From: Curtobacterium flaccumfaciens
Lineage (GTDB): Bacteria; Actinomycetota; Actinomycetes; Actinomycetales; Microbacteriaceae
Assembly: GCF_004361695.1 (NCBI RefSeq)
Contig: NZ_SNVW01000004.1
Coordinates: 310,001-374,000, forward strand
Length of the DNA stretch: 64,000 nt
Direction: 5' to 3'
This document shows, in pieces, positions 31,486 to 39,816 of this stretch (the stretch's first letter is position 1; every line of letters begins with the position of its first letter). The notes under the pieces were generated by a model. It saw only the letters and a program-made list of their open reading frames with translations. It did not search any database and was not told the DNA's origin. The position numbers and the translations under genes are program-made.

Positions 31486-34182
31486 ATGGGACTCACCGGT
31501 CGCCGTCTCGAGGTCGACCGGATCGCGACCCTCGCCGTACTCCCTCGGGAGTCCGCGATGGTCGTCGTCGGCGACCCTGGTTCCGGACGCAGTAGCGTCC
31601 TCGACGCGGTGTCCAACCGCGTCTCCCTCCCCGTCGTCCGCGTCGGTGTGAACGGGAGCGAATCGCACTGGCCCCTGGCCGGTGTGGCGTCGCTCTTCAC
31701 CGCACTCGACGACCCCCGGGCGACGGCCCACATCGCGCACCTCCTGCAGGGGAACGCGCCCGCCGACCGGCAGACGCCGGGACTCGCGGCGGCGCACGAC
31801 TTCCTCGACGCGGTGCACGCCCTCACCCTGCCGCCGACGCTCGTGCTCATCGACGACCTGGACCGCATGGACGTGGAGAGCCAAGAGCTCATCGCGTTCC
31901 TGGCGAGCCGGCTCGCCGGGACCGCACTCCGCGTCGTGGCAACGGTCCGCACGGTGCCGTCGAACGGTCCGCTCGCGGCCCTGCCGATGCTCCGGATCGA
32001 ACCGCTGCCCGCGGACGAGGCACTCGTGCTCGCCCGTGCCATGGCTCCGGAAGAGGCGAACGACGGCGTCCTCGCCGTCCTCGCCGAGGAGACCGGTGGC
32101 AACCCCGGCGCGCTGCGCGAGCAGCTCGCCGTGCTCAGCCGCGAGCAGCTGAACGGCTCCGAGCCGCTCGTGCTGCCGCTCCGCCCCACGCCGACCACCG
32201 AGGCCATCGCGGCCCTGGCGCTCGGCACCGTCGCGGGACGCGATCTGGACGTCCTCGCACGACTGGCGCTCGTCCCCGTGGCGAAGACCACCGGGTGGGA
32301 CCGGGACGAACTCGACGACCTGGCCAACGCCGGACTCACGTCCGTCAAGGGGCAGACCGTCTCCGTCCGCGATCCCCTCGTCCGCTCCGCGCTGTACTGG
32401 CGGATGCCGGCACGTGACCGGCGGGCTGCGCACACCGAGATGGCCGCGGCGAGCGCCGACTGCGATCCGCGTGCGGCCGCCTGGCACCGCAGCTTCGTCG
32501 ACGACGTCCCGGACGTGGTCGCGCTGCTCCGGGCCGCTCGGTCCTACGTGGTGGACGGCAACGCCCAGGCCGCGGTCGTCCTCACCGAGCGTGCACTGCA
32601 CATCGGCGGGGGCACCGAGGACGAGCACGGTGCGCTGCTCGGGGTCGCCGAGGCCCTGCTGGCGAACCGGCTGCTCGGCTTCGCCGCGCGGTACCTCGCC
32701 GCGATCCGACCGTTCCGGGCGATGGCCGACGAGACCCGTCGCCTCCGCCTGGAGTACTCGGTGCAGTACCTCAGCGGTGACGCCGTGCACGCGGACGAGC
32801 TCCTCGTGCCGGTCGACCCGACGGACGCCGCCGAGGCGGACGCCGTGGGTGGTCTGCTCGCGATGGTCGCCTGCTTCCGTGCCGAGGCGTGGGAGCTCGA
32901 CCAGGCGAAGGACCTCCTCGCCCGTGCCGAGCCGCTCCGTCGCTCCGCGTCGGTGCACACGGTTGAGATCACCCAGACGGCACGCGAGCTGATCGCCGCC
33001 GTCGAGGGGTCCCTGCCGGCCGACGCGGACCTGCACGAAGGACTGTCGACCACGACGCTCGTCGCGATGTCGGACCCCGCCCTGCTGCTCCTCGCCCACG
33101 CGCTGAGCATCGCCGAGCGGTACCGCAGTGCACGCCGGGTCTTCGCCCTCGTCCTCGCACGGGGCCAGGAGGCGCAGCCGGTGTGGACCGAGGCGGCCCG
33201 CTACCTGTCCGCCGAGAACGAGGTGCGCTCCGGGAACTTCCGGCAGGCGCTCCGCGCGATCGACGTGTGGGAGGCCGGTTCGTCGGTCGTCGAGCGGCTC
33301 CGTGAGCCGTCCCGTGCGATCGCGATCGCGTGGCGGCACTTCGCCGAGGGGCGCTCCCCCGAGGCCCTCGAGGTCGTCGACCGGTGCCTGGCGCAGCGGT
33401 CCACGAACCGCCTGTGGGGTGCCACCGCCAAGCTGCACGCCCTCCGTGGGCGGGTGCTGCTGCTCGACGGCCGGCTCGAGGAGGCCGCCGCGTCCCTCGA
33501 GGCCGCCGACGCCATCGGCCGGTCGTTGCGGAACCCCGCGGTGCTCCGGCACCTCGGCGACCTGGTGGAGGCGTACACGCGCCTCGACCGGATCGACGAC
33601 GCCCGGACCGTCGCGGCCCGGTTGGCGGCGGACCACCACGCACGGCCGTCCCGCTGGGGTGCGCTCGTGCTGGCCCGCAGCCTGGCCCTGGTGGCCGACG
33701 ACACGACCCGTGAGACCGCGCGTCGGCGTGCGCTGGAGCTGTTCCAGCCGCACGACTCGCAGTTCGAGCGGGCTCGCACCTTCGCGGCCCTCGCGGCCGT
33801 CGGGAGCGTGAACGAGCGTCCGCGTCTCGGTGCGGCTGCCGCGGCGGCGTACGAGGCGGCGGGGCTCCGGCGTCCGCTCGCCACTCCGGTCGCGTCGGCG
33901 GCGATGCCGTCCTTCGGGCTGCAGTCGTCGCTCCGTTCCGGCCCGGTGCTGTCCGCGTCGATGCCCGGGACGCCCCGGAGTGCGCCGGACGCGTCGACGG
34001 TGCTCACCTCGCTGACCGCGGAGGAGCGCGCCGTCGTGCAGAAGGTGACGGAGGGGTACCGCAACCGCGAGATCGCCTCGTCGCTGTTCATGTCGCAGCG
34101 GACGGTGGAGCTGCGGCTGACGCAGATCTACCGGAAGGTGGGGGCGCGGTCGCGCTCGCACCTGGTCGCGCTCCTCACGTGA
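31486..34182 (+). CDS. Large ATP-binding LuxR-family regulator (LAL type)
   Basis: The 898-residue protein has the layout of LAL/MalT-like regulators: an N-terminal P-loop ATPase (1-260), a long helical TPR-like middle (300-800) and a C-terminal LuxR helix-turn-helix (about 838-895: LTAEERAVVQKVTEGYRNRE, then SQRTVELRLTQIYRKVGARS). The Walker A motif GDPGSGRSS (29-37) has Arg where nearly all P-loops have Lys, although Walker B (LVLIDDLDRMD, Asp123/124) is intact, so nucleotide hydrolysis may be weak. Such regulators respond to a small inducer and activate catabolic or secondary-metabolite genes; the targets are unknown. A GGAGG site precedes the ATG by ten bases. A T-tailed palindrome terminates the gene. 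Confidence 0.88.
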   Translation: MGLTGRRLEVDRIATLAVLPRESAMVVVGDPGSGRSSVLDAVSNRVSLPVVRVGVNGSESHWPLAGVASLFTALDDPRATAHIAHLLQGNAPADRQTPGLAAAHDFLDAVHALTLPPTLVLIDDLDRMDVESQELIAFLASRLAGTALRVVATVRTVPSNGPLAALPMLRIEPLPADEALVLARAMAPEEANDGVLAVLAEETGGNPGALREQLAVLSREQLNGSEPLVLPLRPTPTTEAIAALALGTVAGRDLDVLARLALVPVAKTTGWDRDELDDLANAGLTSVKGQTVSVRDPLVRSALYWRMPARDRRAAHTEMAAASADCDPRAAAWHRSFVDDVPDVVALLRAARSYVVDGNAQAAVVLTERALHIGGGTEDEHGALLGVAEALLANRLLGFAARYLAAIRPFRAMADETRRLRLEYSVQYLSGDAVHADELLVPVDPTDAAEADAVGGLLAMVACFRAEAWELDQAKDLLARAEPLRRSASVHTVEITQTARELIAAVEGSLPADADLHEGLSTTTLVAMSDPALLLLAHALSIAERYRSARRVFALVLARGQEAQPVWTEAARYLSAENEVRSGNFRQALRAIDVWEAGSSVVERLREPSRAIAIAWRHFAEGRSPEALEVVDRCLAQRSTNRLWGATAKLHALRGRVLLLDGRLEEAAASLEAADAIGRSLRNPAVLRHLGDLVEAYTRLDRIDDARTVAARLAADHHARPSRWGALVLARSLALVADDTTRETARRRALELFQPHDSQFERARTFAALAAVGSVNERPRLGAAAAAAYEAAGLRRPLATPVASAAMPSFGLQSSLRSGPVLSASMPGTPRSAPDASTVLTSLTAEERAVVQKVTEGYRNREIASSLFMSQRTVELRLTQIYRKVGARSRSHLVALLT

Positions 34183-34200
34183 TCTGAACGCGACTCCACG

Positions 34201-34250
34201 ACGGACTGGAGGCACGGTGCCAGCTGGCACCGTGCCTCCAGTCCGTTTTT
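34201..34250. terminator. Perfect 46-bp family A palindrome with T-run, terminator of the LuxR gene
   Basis: The stretch 34201-34246 is a perfect palindrome whose centre is GGTGCCAGCTGGCACC and whose outer arms carry ACTGGAGGC/GCCTCCAGT; TTTT follows. This is the only family A copy with a clear T-run, so it is a convincing intrinsic terminator. A near-identical 46-bp palindrome is at 59262. Confidence 0.92.
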
Positions 34251-34623
34251 CCGTGCGTCCGCACCCACCCGACGGGCCGCGCGCGGGTGGTTGCGGGAGT
34301 CCGCACGCGGCCGCACCGGATCGCACCCCGGGCGCGGGGAACCGCAAGAGCGGTCGACGACTGTTGCCGTGTCACCTTCCCCGGGTGAGGCTTCTCCTGC
34401 ACCGACCGCCGTTCCCCTCCCCCGGGGACAGCCCGTGGTACCCCGTCCGGTACCCGAACCGTCGGCCGCGGAAGCCGACGTCCGTCCTCGCCTGATCCGA
34501 GGACGGGCGCCGGCCCCGGTCGCCGGCCCCGGACGCACGGCAGACCCGACGGCGGTCGGTGCCGCACCACTCCCCCGAACTCCCCGAACACCCCCGCTGC
34601 TCTCCCACCCGAAGGGACCCCAG
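34251..34623 (+). other. Leader region of glmS with no recognised element
   Basis: About 370 bases separate the LuxR terminator from glmS. The frame of glmS stays open upstream to 34291, but the codon choice and lack of homology make coding unlikely. I find no glmS ribozyme and no complete riboswitch. The ribosome site AAGGGA lies before the ATG; several GC-rich hairpins are possible but not distinctive. Confidence 0.5.
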
Positions 34624-36438
34624 ATGTGCGGCATCATCGCGGCCCGCGTCTCCGACGACGCGACGCCCTACCTGCTCGACGGACTCGAACGCCTCGAGTA
34701 CCGCGGCTACGACTCCGCGGGGGTCGCCGTCCGGACCGCCACCGGCGGCACCGAGACCATCCGGTCCGTGTCGCGTGTCGGTGACCTCCGGACGCTCGTC
34801 GCCGCACGGTCGGGGGACGCCCTCACCGGCACCGGCATCGGCCACACGCGCTGGGCCACCCACGGCATCGTCCGCGAGGCGAACGCCCACCCGCACGCCG
34901 ACTGCTCCGGACGGATCAGCATCGTGCACAACGGCATCATCGAGAACGCGGACCGTCTGCGGGCGAACCTCGAGCGGCAGGGACACGTGTTCGCGTCCGA
35001 CGTCGACTCCGAGGTCATCGCGCACCTCGTCGAGCGGGCCCTCGCCGTCGACCCGGACCTCATGCTCGCGGTGCAGATCGCGACCGCGCAGCTCGAGGGG
35101 TCCTGGGCGATCGTCGTCCTCGACGCCCGGGACGGCCGCATGGTCGCCGCCGCCGACCGCTCCCCGCTCGTCGTGGCCCGGTCCGCCCGCGGTGACTTCG
35201 TCGCCAGTGACATCGGCGCGATCGCCGAGTGGTGCGAGACGTTCGTCGCCCTCCGCGACGGCGACGTCGTCGAGCTCGGCGAGGCGTGGACATGGTCGTC
35301 CGCCGGCGTCACCGTGCCGGTGCCGTTCCCGACGCCCGCGCCGTTCGCCGGTGCCGCGCTCGACCTCGGCGACCACCCCGACCACATGGCGAAGGAGATC
35401 GAGGAGCAGCCCGCCGTGGTCGCCTCGATCCTCGACCGCGTGGCCCGCCGTGCCGCCGACGGCAGCATGTGGGTCGGCCTCGGGCTGCCCGGCTTCCACC
35501 GCCTCGCGATCGTCGCGTGCGGGACCTCGCTCAACGCCGGTCAGGTGATCGCCACCGCCCTCCGCGGGATCGGCGGCGTGCCGACGGACATCGTCGTGGC
35601 GAGCGAGGCGGAGCAGGTCGTGCTCGGCCCGGGCACCCTGGTGGTCGCCATCAGCCAGTCCGGCGAGACCGCGGACGTCCTCCGTGCGCTCGACCGGTTC
35701 GAGGACCGGCACCCGGTGCTCGCGCTGACGAACAACGTGCACTCGTCGCTCGCCCGCCGTGCCGACGCGGTGCTCGACTGCCACGCCGGCCCCGAGATCG
35801 GGGTCGCCGCCACGAAGACCTTCACCGCGCAGGTGGTCGTCGGCGTCGCCGCGATGATCTCCGCGCTCGTCGCGTCCGGCCGGATCGACGCCGACCGGGC
35901 CGCCGCGCTGGTGGCCGAGCTCACCGACCTGCCGGCCCGCATCGAACACGCCGCCGAGATCGCCGCCGACCGGATCCCGCTCCTGGTGTCGAGCGTCCGG
36001 GAGGCCACCGGCTTCCTGTTCCTCGGCCGCGGTGCCGGGCTGCCGTACGCCGCCGAGGGTGCCCTGAAGCTCAAGGAGCTCAGCTACCGGTGGGCCGAGG
36101 CCTACCCGGCGGGCGAGCTGAAGCACGGACCGCTCGCCCTGGTCGACGAGGGCACGCCGGTCGTCGTCATCGACCACGGCGAACCCCGACTGCAGGCGAA
36201 CATCGCCGAGGTCCGGGCCCGCGGCGGCTTCGTCATCACCATCGGCGGCGAGGGGTCGGACATCCCGGCGCTCGGTCGACGTGCCGCCGGGGACCTCGCC
36301 TGGGGCCGTGCGACGGCACCGTGGGGTCCGCTCGAGGCCGTCGTCCCCCTGCAGATGCTCGCCCGCGAACTCGCGCTGCAGCTCGGCTGCGACGTCGACA
36401 AGCCGAGGAACCTCGCGAAGTCGGTGACGGTCGAATAG
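34624..36438 (+). CDS. glmS: Glutamine--fructose-6-phosphate aminotransferase (isomerizing)
   Basis: The 604-residue enzyme makes glucosamine 6-phosphate, the first step toward UDP-GlcNAc and peptidoglycan. It starts MCGIIAAR, where Cys2 becomes the N-terminal nucleophile of the glutaminase domain after Met removal, which fixes the start at 34624. GHTRWATHG, HNGIIEN and SDVDSEV belong to that domain (1-235). Two SIS domains follow (about 285-600) with ACGTSLNAGQV, ISQSGETADV, TKTFTAQV and the conserved end LAKSVTVE. A second GlmS is often present in actinobacteria; whether this is the main one cannot be told. A 33-residue ORF follows. Confidence 0.95.
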   Translation: MCGIIAARVSDDATPYLLDGLERLEYRGYDSAGVAVRTATGGTETIRSVSRVGDLRTLVAARSGDALTGTGIGHTRWATHGIVREANAHPHADCSGRISIVHNGIIENADRLRANLERQGHVFASDVDSEVIAHLVERALAVDPDLMLAVQIATAQLEGSWAIVVLDARDGRMVAAADRSPLVVARSARGDFVASDIGAIAEWCETFVALRDGDVVELGEAWTWSSAGVTVPVPFPTPAPFAGAALDLGDHPDHMAKEIEEQPAVVASILDRVARRAADGSMWVGLGLPGFHRLAIVACGTSLNAGQVIATALRGIGGVPTDIVVASEAEQVVLGPGTLVVAISQSGETADVLRALDRFEDRHPVLALTNNVHSSLARRADAVLDCHAGPEIGVAATKTFTAQVVVGVAAMISALVASGRIDADRAAALVAELTDLPARIEHAAEIAADRIPLLVSSVREATGFLFLGRGAGLPYAAEGALKLKELSYRWAEAYPAGELKHGPLALVDEGTPVVVIDHGEPRLQANIAEVRARGGFVITIGGEGSDIPALGRRAAGDLAWGRATAPWGPLEAVVPLQMLARELALQLGCDVDKPRNLAKSVTVE

Positions 36439-36452
36439 CCAGGCACATCCGC

Positions 36453-36554
36453 ATGAACCGGTTGACGGTGTTCCTCGCCGTCCTCACCGCGCTCGCCATC
36501 ATCGCGACGATCGTCGTGATCGCGGTGGCGCTGGTGCCGTCCTGGACCTCCTGA
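36453..36554 (+). CDS. Single-helix membrane peptide of 33 residues
   Basis: An ATG 14 bases after the glmS stop opens a 33-codon frame made of a short basic N terminus (MNRL), one continuous hydrophobic helix (about 5-29) and the tail PSWTS. The composition is that of a real single-pass membrane peptide rather than a chance frame, and the spacing suggests cotranscription with glmS. AGGCAC seven bases upstream is a weak ribosome site. No homologue is known to me and no function can be assigned. Confidence 0.45.
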   Translation: MNRLTVFLAVLTALAIIATIVVIAVALVPSWTS

Positions 36555-36615
36555 GCACCCTGAGCGTCCCGAGCGTCCTCGGCTCCTCCCCGGAGGGGGC
36601 TGCGATCATGGTCCC

Positions 36616-37344
36616 TTGACCACCGCAGCCCCCTCCCTCGTCGCCCCGTCACTCGTGTTCGTCGCGCTCCTGGTCGGGGCGGTCCTGCCGTTCGTGCCCG
36701 TCGTCGGCCGCGTGGCGCGCATCGCCGCGACCATCGCCCACGAGGTCGGCCACGCCGTCGTCGTCGTGCCGTTCGGCGGCCGCATCCAGCGCATCGAGCT
36801 GCACCCGGACGGGTCCGGCGAGGCGTGGGTGCATCTCGGCCGGGTGCCGGGCGGGATCCGCTGGCTCGTCCGGGTCCTCAACCTGTACGCCGGCTACAGC
36901 GCACCGCTCTGGGCCGGGGTGCTCCTCGTCACCGGGGTGCTGCACGGGTCGCGGTGGTTGCCCGTCGTGGTGCTCGGCGTCGTCGGGCTCGTGGCGCTCG
37001 CGTTCGTCCGGAACTGGTTCGGGCTCCTGGTCGTCATCGGCTTCGACGTGCTCGCGCTCTGGGTCGCGCTCCGTCCCTCGGACACCACGGTGCTCGTCGT
37101 CGCCGCCGTCGGGGCGTTCTTCGTGGTCGACGGGCTGCGCTCGGTGGTGCAGGTCGCGCGGTGGCTGCTGACCGGTGCCCGCGTGCAGACCGACTTCCAC
37201 ATCGCGGCGGCGGAGATGCGCGTGCCGGCGACGCTCTGGTTCGTGCTGTTCGTGGCGGTCAACGCCGTGGCGGTGTGGCTCGCGCGCGGCCCACTCCTCG
37301 AGGTGTGGGCGACGGTCGCGGCGGGCGTGCGCGCGCTGTTCTGA
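36616..37344 (+). CDS. M50-family (site-2-like) membrane metallopeptidase homologue
   Basis: The 242-residue protein has about six helices, and the first region carries the zinc motif HEVGH (His42, Glu43, His46) within ARIAATIAHEVGHAVVV. This matches the M50B peptidase-like proteins of actinobacteria, which are shorter than true site-2 proteases and lack a PDZ domain. The usual second motif with a zinc-binding Asp (LDG-like) may be represented by VVDGLRSVVQVARW, where the Asp lies in a late helix. Substrate and role are unknown. The TTG start at 36616 is six bases after GATCAT, so the transcript may be leaderless; no other start keeps the first helix. A 370-base repeat-filled gap follows. Confidence 0.75.
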   Translation: MTTAAPSLVAPSLVFVALLVGAVLPFVPVVGRVARIAATIAHEVGHAVVVVPFGGRIQRIELHPDGSGEAWVHLGRVPGGIRWLVRVLNLYAGYSAPLWAGVLLVTGVLHGSRWLPVVVLGVVGLVALAFVRNWFGLLVVIGFDVLALWVALRPSDTTVLVVAAVGAFFVVDGLRSVVQVARWLLTGARVQTDFHIAAAEMRVPATLWFVLFVAVNAVAVWLARGPLLEVWATVAAGVRALF

Positions 37345-37401
37345 CCCGCGCGCGGGCGTGTGAGCCGGTTGCTGCTGCGGTGGTCGCGGGTTCCGACTCG
37401 C

Positions 37402-37518
37402 AACGACGACTCCGCTGTCGTACGACGTCGACCTTGTCGCACCACGGCGCGCACAACAGTTGCAGGCGCGCGGGAACGACGACTCCGCTGTCGTACGACA
37501 ACGGCCTTGTCGCACCAC
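37402..37518 (+). repeat. Family D repeat, two direct copies
   Basis: Copies at 37402-37445 and 37475-37518 share GACGACTCCGCTGTCGTACG and CTTGTCGCACCAC, 73 bases apart. Each contains the palindrome GTCGTACGAC. A third copy is on the minus strand at 2237. They lie between the M50 and NUDIX genes, where no coding sequence is credible. Confidence 0.8.
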
Positions 37519-37550
37519 CCCGCAGGTGGCGCGCCCCGATGCACGTGTAC

Positions 37551-37680
37551 CGTTCGACGTCACGATCGTCGATCGACCGGCATCGTGTCGAACCTTGCGT
37601 CCGCACCGTGTGCACGTGCATGAGTCGACATGGCACGCGTCGATCGACGGGCGCGGTGTCGCAAACGACGCGTGGTACGG
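37551..37680. repeat. Family E repeat, two copies
   Basis: Two copies have the palindromic core GTCGATCGAC (37568-37577 and 37639-37648), preceded by GAC...CACG-like bases and followed nine bases later by GTCG. The copy at 2171 is a perfect palindrome; these two have decayed arms. Together with the family D pair they fill the 369-base gap 37345-37713. Confidence 0.6.
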
Positions 37681-37713
37681 CGAGCGACGCACGAGCCCTG
37701 CGAGGATGACACT

Positions 37714-38247
37714 GTGCACCTCGACGCCGTGACCACTGCCCTCGCCGCGACGACGACCCCGAACCGCGACGGCTTCGAGTCCTTCGTGCGGGCCCACGGC
37801 GACGCTGCCCTCAGACGCGACGGCGGCCCCGAGCACCTCACGGCATCGTGCTTCGTGCTGTCGCCGGACCTCCGGAAGGTGCTCCTCTGCCTCCACCGCA
37901 AGGGCCGTTTCTGGGTGCAGTTCGGCGGCCACCTCGAGCCCGACGACCTCGACCTCGCCGACGCCGCCCGCCGCGAAGCCCGCGAGGAGTCCGGCATCGT
38001 GGACCTCGAGCTTCTCGACGGCGCCGTCGTGGACCTCGACCGCCACGACCTGCACGGGGGCTTCGCCTGCGCCGCGCACTGGGACGTCGGCTTCGTCGCC
38101 CTGGCCGACCCGGCGTCGACCACCACGGTCAGCGACGAGAGCGACGACGTCCGGTGGTTCCCGCTCGACGCGCTGCCCGACACCGTGCCCGACGGCTTCT
38201 CGGCACGCCTGGCCGCGGTGGTCCGCTCGGTCGCGTCCGGCGACTGA
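37714..38247 (+). CDS. NUDIX hydrolase
   Basis: The 177-residue protein carries a complete NUDIX box, GGHLEPDDLDLADAARREAR followed by EESGI, with the REAREESG core that binds metal. It cleaves a nucleoside diphosphate linked to another moiety; the substrate is not evident. Residues 1-45 form an unrelated helical lead-in and the domain begins at TASCFVLSPDLRKVLL. The start is a GTG six bases after GAGGAT, fitting a leaderless transcript, and it excludes the preceding repeats from the gene. The gene converges on the amidohydrolase across a family A palindrome and a tandem repeat. Confidence 0.9.
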   Translation: MHLDAVTTALAATTTPNRDGFESFVRAHGDAALRRDGGPEHLTASCFVLSPDLRKVLLCLHRKGRFWVQFGGHLEPDDLDLADAARREAREESGIVDLELLDGAVVDLDRHDLHGGFACAAHWDVGFVALADPASTTTVSDESDDVRWFPLDALPDTVPDGFSARLAAVVRSVASGD

Positions 38248-38248
38248 C

Positions 38249-38296
38249 GACGGCCTGGAGGCACGTGGCGGCCCCGCCACGCGCCTCCAGGCCGTC
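38249..38296. terminator. Palindrome family A copy, convergent junction
   Basis: Arms GACGGCCTGGAGGC and GCCTCCAGGCCGTC are perfectly complementary, with a GTGGCGG/CCGCCAC inner stem. It begins directly after the NUDIX stop codon and is its likely terminator. Confidence 0.88.
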
Positions 38297-38320
38297 GGTG
38301 CGCACCGTGGGACGTTCCGC

Positions 38321-38425
38321 GCGTCACTCCCAGGGGTGCTGCGGTCCGTGCCAGCGGTGCTGCGTCACTCCCAGGGGTGCTGCGGTCCGTGCCAGCGGTG
38401 CTGCGTCACTCCCAGGGGTGCTGCG
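38321..38425. repeat. 41-bp tandem repeat containing the end of the amidohydrolase gene
   Basis: The sequence GCGTCACTCCCAGGGGTGCT starts at 38321, 38362 and 38403, a period of 41. The third copy holds the amidohydrolase stop codon and its last codons (QHPWE-stop on the minus strand), so the gene end has been copied twice beyond its own stop. Confidence 0.92.
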
Positions 38426-39620
38426 CCAGCTCCGCTGGGTCGAAGACCCGGCCACCGGCGACGACGAGCGACCGCGGCACCCGCCGGACGAGGGCGTCCA
38501 TCGGGTTCTCGGCGTCGACGAGCACGACGTCGGCGCGGGCTCCGGGGACGATGTCGTGCTCCTCGTCGGTCACGAACCGGGCGCCGTCGCGCGAGGCGAT
38601 CTGCACCACCCGGGTGAGGTCCTCGTCGCGGACGACCCCGCCGGCACGCGCGTACTGCCACGCGATGCCGAGCAGGTCCCCGTCGCCGTAGGGGCTCCAG
38701 AGGTCGCGGATGCCGTCGGTGCCGAACCCGAAGCGGACCCCGGCCGCGTCGAACTCGTGCAGTGGCAGCTGCTTGAGCCGCACCGGCGCGACGGTCGTCA
38801 TCGTGACGCCGAGCGATGCCATGCGGGCGAGCAGGTCACGGCGCCGGACGGGGTCGACGTCGACGATCGCGAAGCCGTGCGCGATGTTCACCTTCCCGGG
38901 CGCGATGCCGAGGCGCTCCACCCGGTCGAGGACCAGGTCGAACGAGAACGCACCGAGCTCGGCGGGCTCGTGCAGGTGCACGTCGATGCCGCAGCCGGTG
39001 TCAGCGGCGATCGCGAAGAGACCGTCGAGCTGCCCGACGGGGTCGCGGTCGATGAGGGACGGGTCGAGCCCGCCGATGTGGTCCGCACCGGCGAGCGCCG
39101 CCTGCCGCAGCAGGTCGAGGACACCGGGCCGACGGAGGACGCCGTCCTGCGGGAACGCGACGATCGACAGCTCGACCGCGTCGTCGAGTGCGGCGCCGGC
39201 GGCCCGGACGGCCTCGATCCCGCGGAGCCCGACCCCGAGGTCGACGTCCACGTGGGTGCGGACGCGCGTGGTGCCGGTGCGGAGGGACTCGCGGAGGACC
39301 CGGGTGGCGACGGCCTCGCCGGGGATGCCGAGCGCGTCGCGGCGGGCGCGCTCGTGGGCGATGCGTCCCTCGGTGCCGCCCTCGCCGCCGTAGGACTCCC
39401 ACGGGTGGCCCCACCAGCTCTTGTCGACGTGCGCGTGCGTGTTCACGAGCCCGGGGAGCGCGAGCCGCCCGCGGCCGTCGACCACGGTCGCGGTGCCGTC
39501 GGGGACCGTGCCGGGAGCGGCGACGGCGGCGATGCGGGAGCCGGCGACGACGACGTCGGCCGGGTCCCCTCCCCACGGTCGCACGTCGCGGATGAGCAGG
39601 GTCGCGTCTTCGTCCACCAT
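38406..39620 (-). CDS. Amidohydrolase of the cytosine deaminase / AtzC-like group
   Basis: The 404-residue protein is a metal-dependent hydrolase with the (beta/alpha)8 amidohydrolase fold. The first metal motif is NTHAHVDKS (His62, His64), followed by VHLHEPAELGAF, KVNIAHGFA and FGTDGIRDLWSPYG, which correspond to the third and fourth metal/catalytic positions of cytosine deaminase-like enzymes. It should deaminate or hydrolyse a cyclic amidine or pyrimidine-like compound; the exact substrate is unknown. I give the ATG at 39620, but the GTG at 39617 is better placed behind GGAGG. It diverges from the second MetY-like gene, and its 3' end is tandemly repeated. Confidence 0.82.
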   Translation of the reverse strand: MVDEDATLLIRDVRPWGGDPADVVVAGSRIAAVAAPGTVPDGTATVVDGRGRLALPGLVNTHAHVDKSWWGHPWESYGGEGGTEGRIAHERARRDALGIPGEAVATRVLRESLRTGTTRVRTHVDVDLGVGLRGIEAVRAAGAALDDAVELSIVAFPQDGVLRRPGVLDLLRQAALAGADHIGGLDPSLIDRDPVGQLDGLFAIAADTGCGIDVHLHEPAELGAFSFDLVLDRVERLGIAPGKVNIAHGFAIVDVDPVRRRDLLARMASLGVTMTTVAPVRLKQLPLHEFDAAGVRFGFGTDGIRDLWSPYGDGDLLGIAWQYARAGGVVRDEDLTRVVQIASRDGARFVTDEEHDIVPGARADVVLVDAENPMDALVRRVPRSLVVAGGRVFDPAELAQHPWE

Positions 39621-39816
39621 GCCTCCATGGTGGCAGAGCGCCGACCGAGGACGCGCCGCCGACCAGGGCCGATCGGCCCGGCTCGGCCGGCGCCCGATCG
39701 GCAGGACCCGATCCGCCGAACCCCGATCGGCCCGGCTCGTAACCGGACGCCGCAATCAGGAGCGGCGGGGGCGAAGCCTGCGAGAGTACCGGGACGACGA
39801 CGGCAGGAGGTGTCCC

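Noticed and set aside
34380..34410. GGTGAGGCT stretch in the glmS leader, reminiscent of the M-box (magnesium) riboswitch start
   Set aside because: Only the nine-base core agrees; the following conserved M-box segments and the three-stem layout are missing, and glmS is not a usual target.
34251..34623. glmS ribozyme
   Set aside because: The conserved catalytic core and double pseudoknot sequences are not present; these ribozymes are largely a Firmicutes feature.
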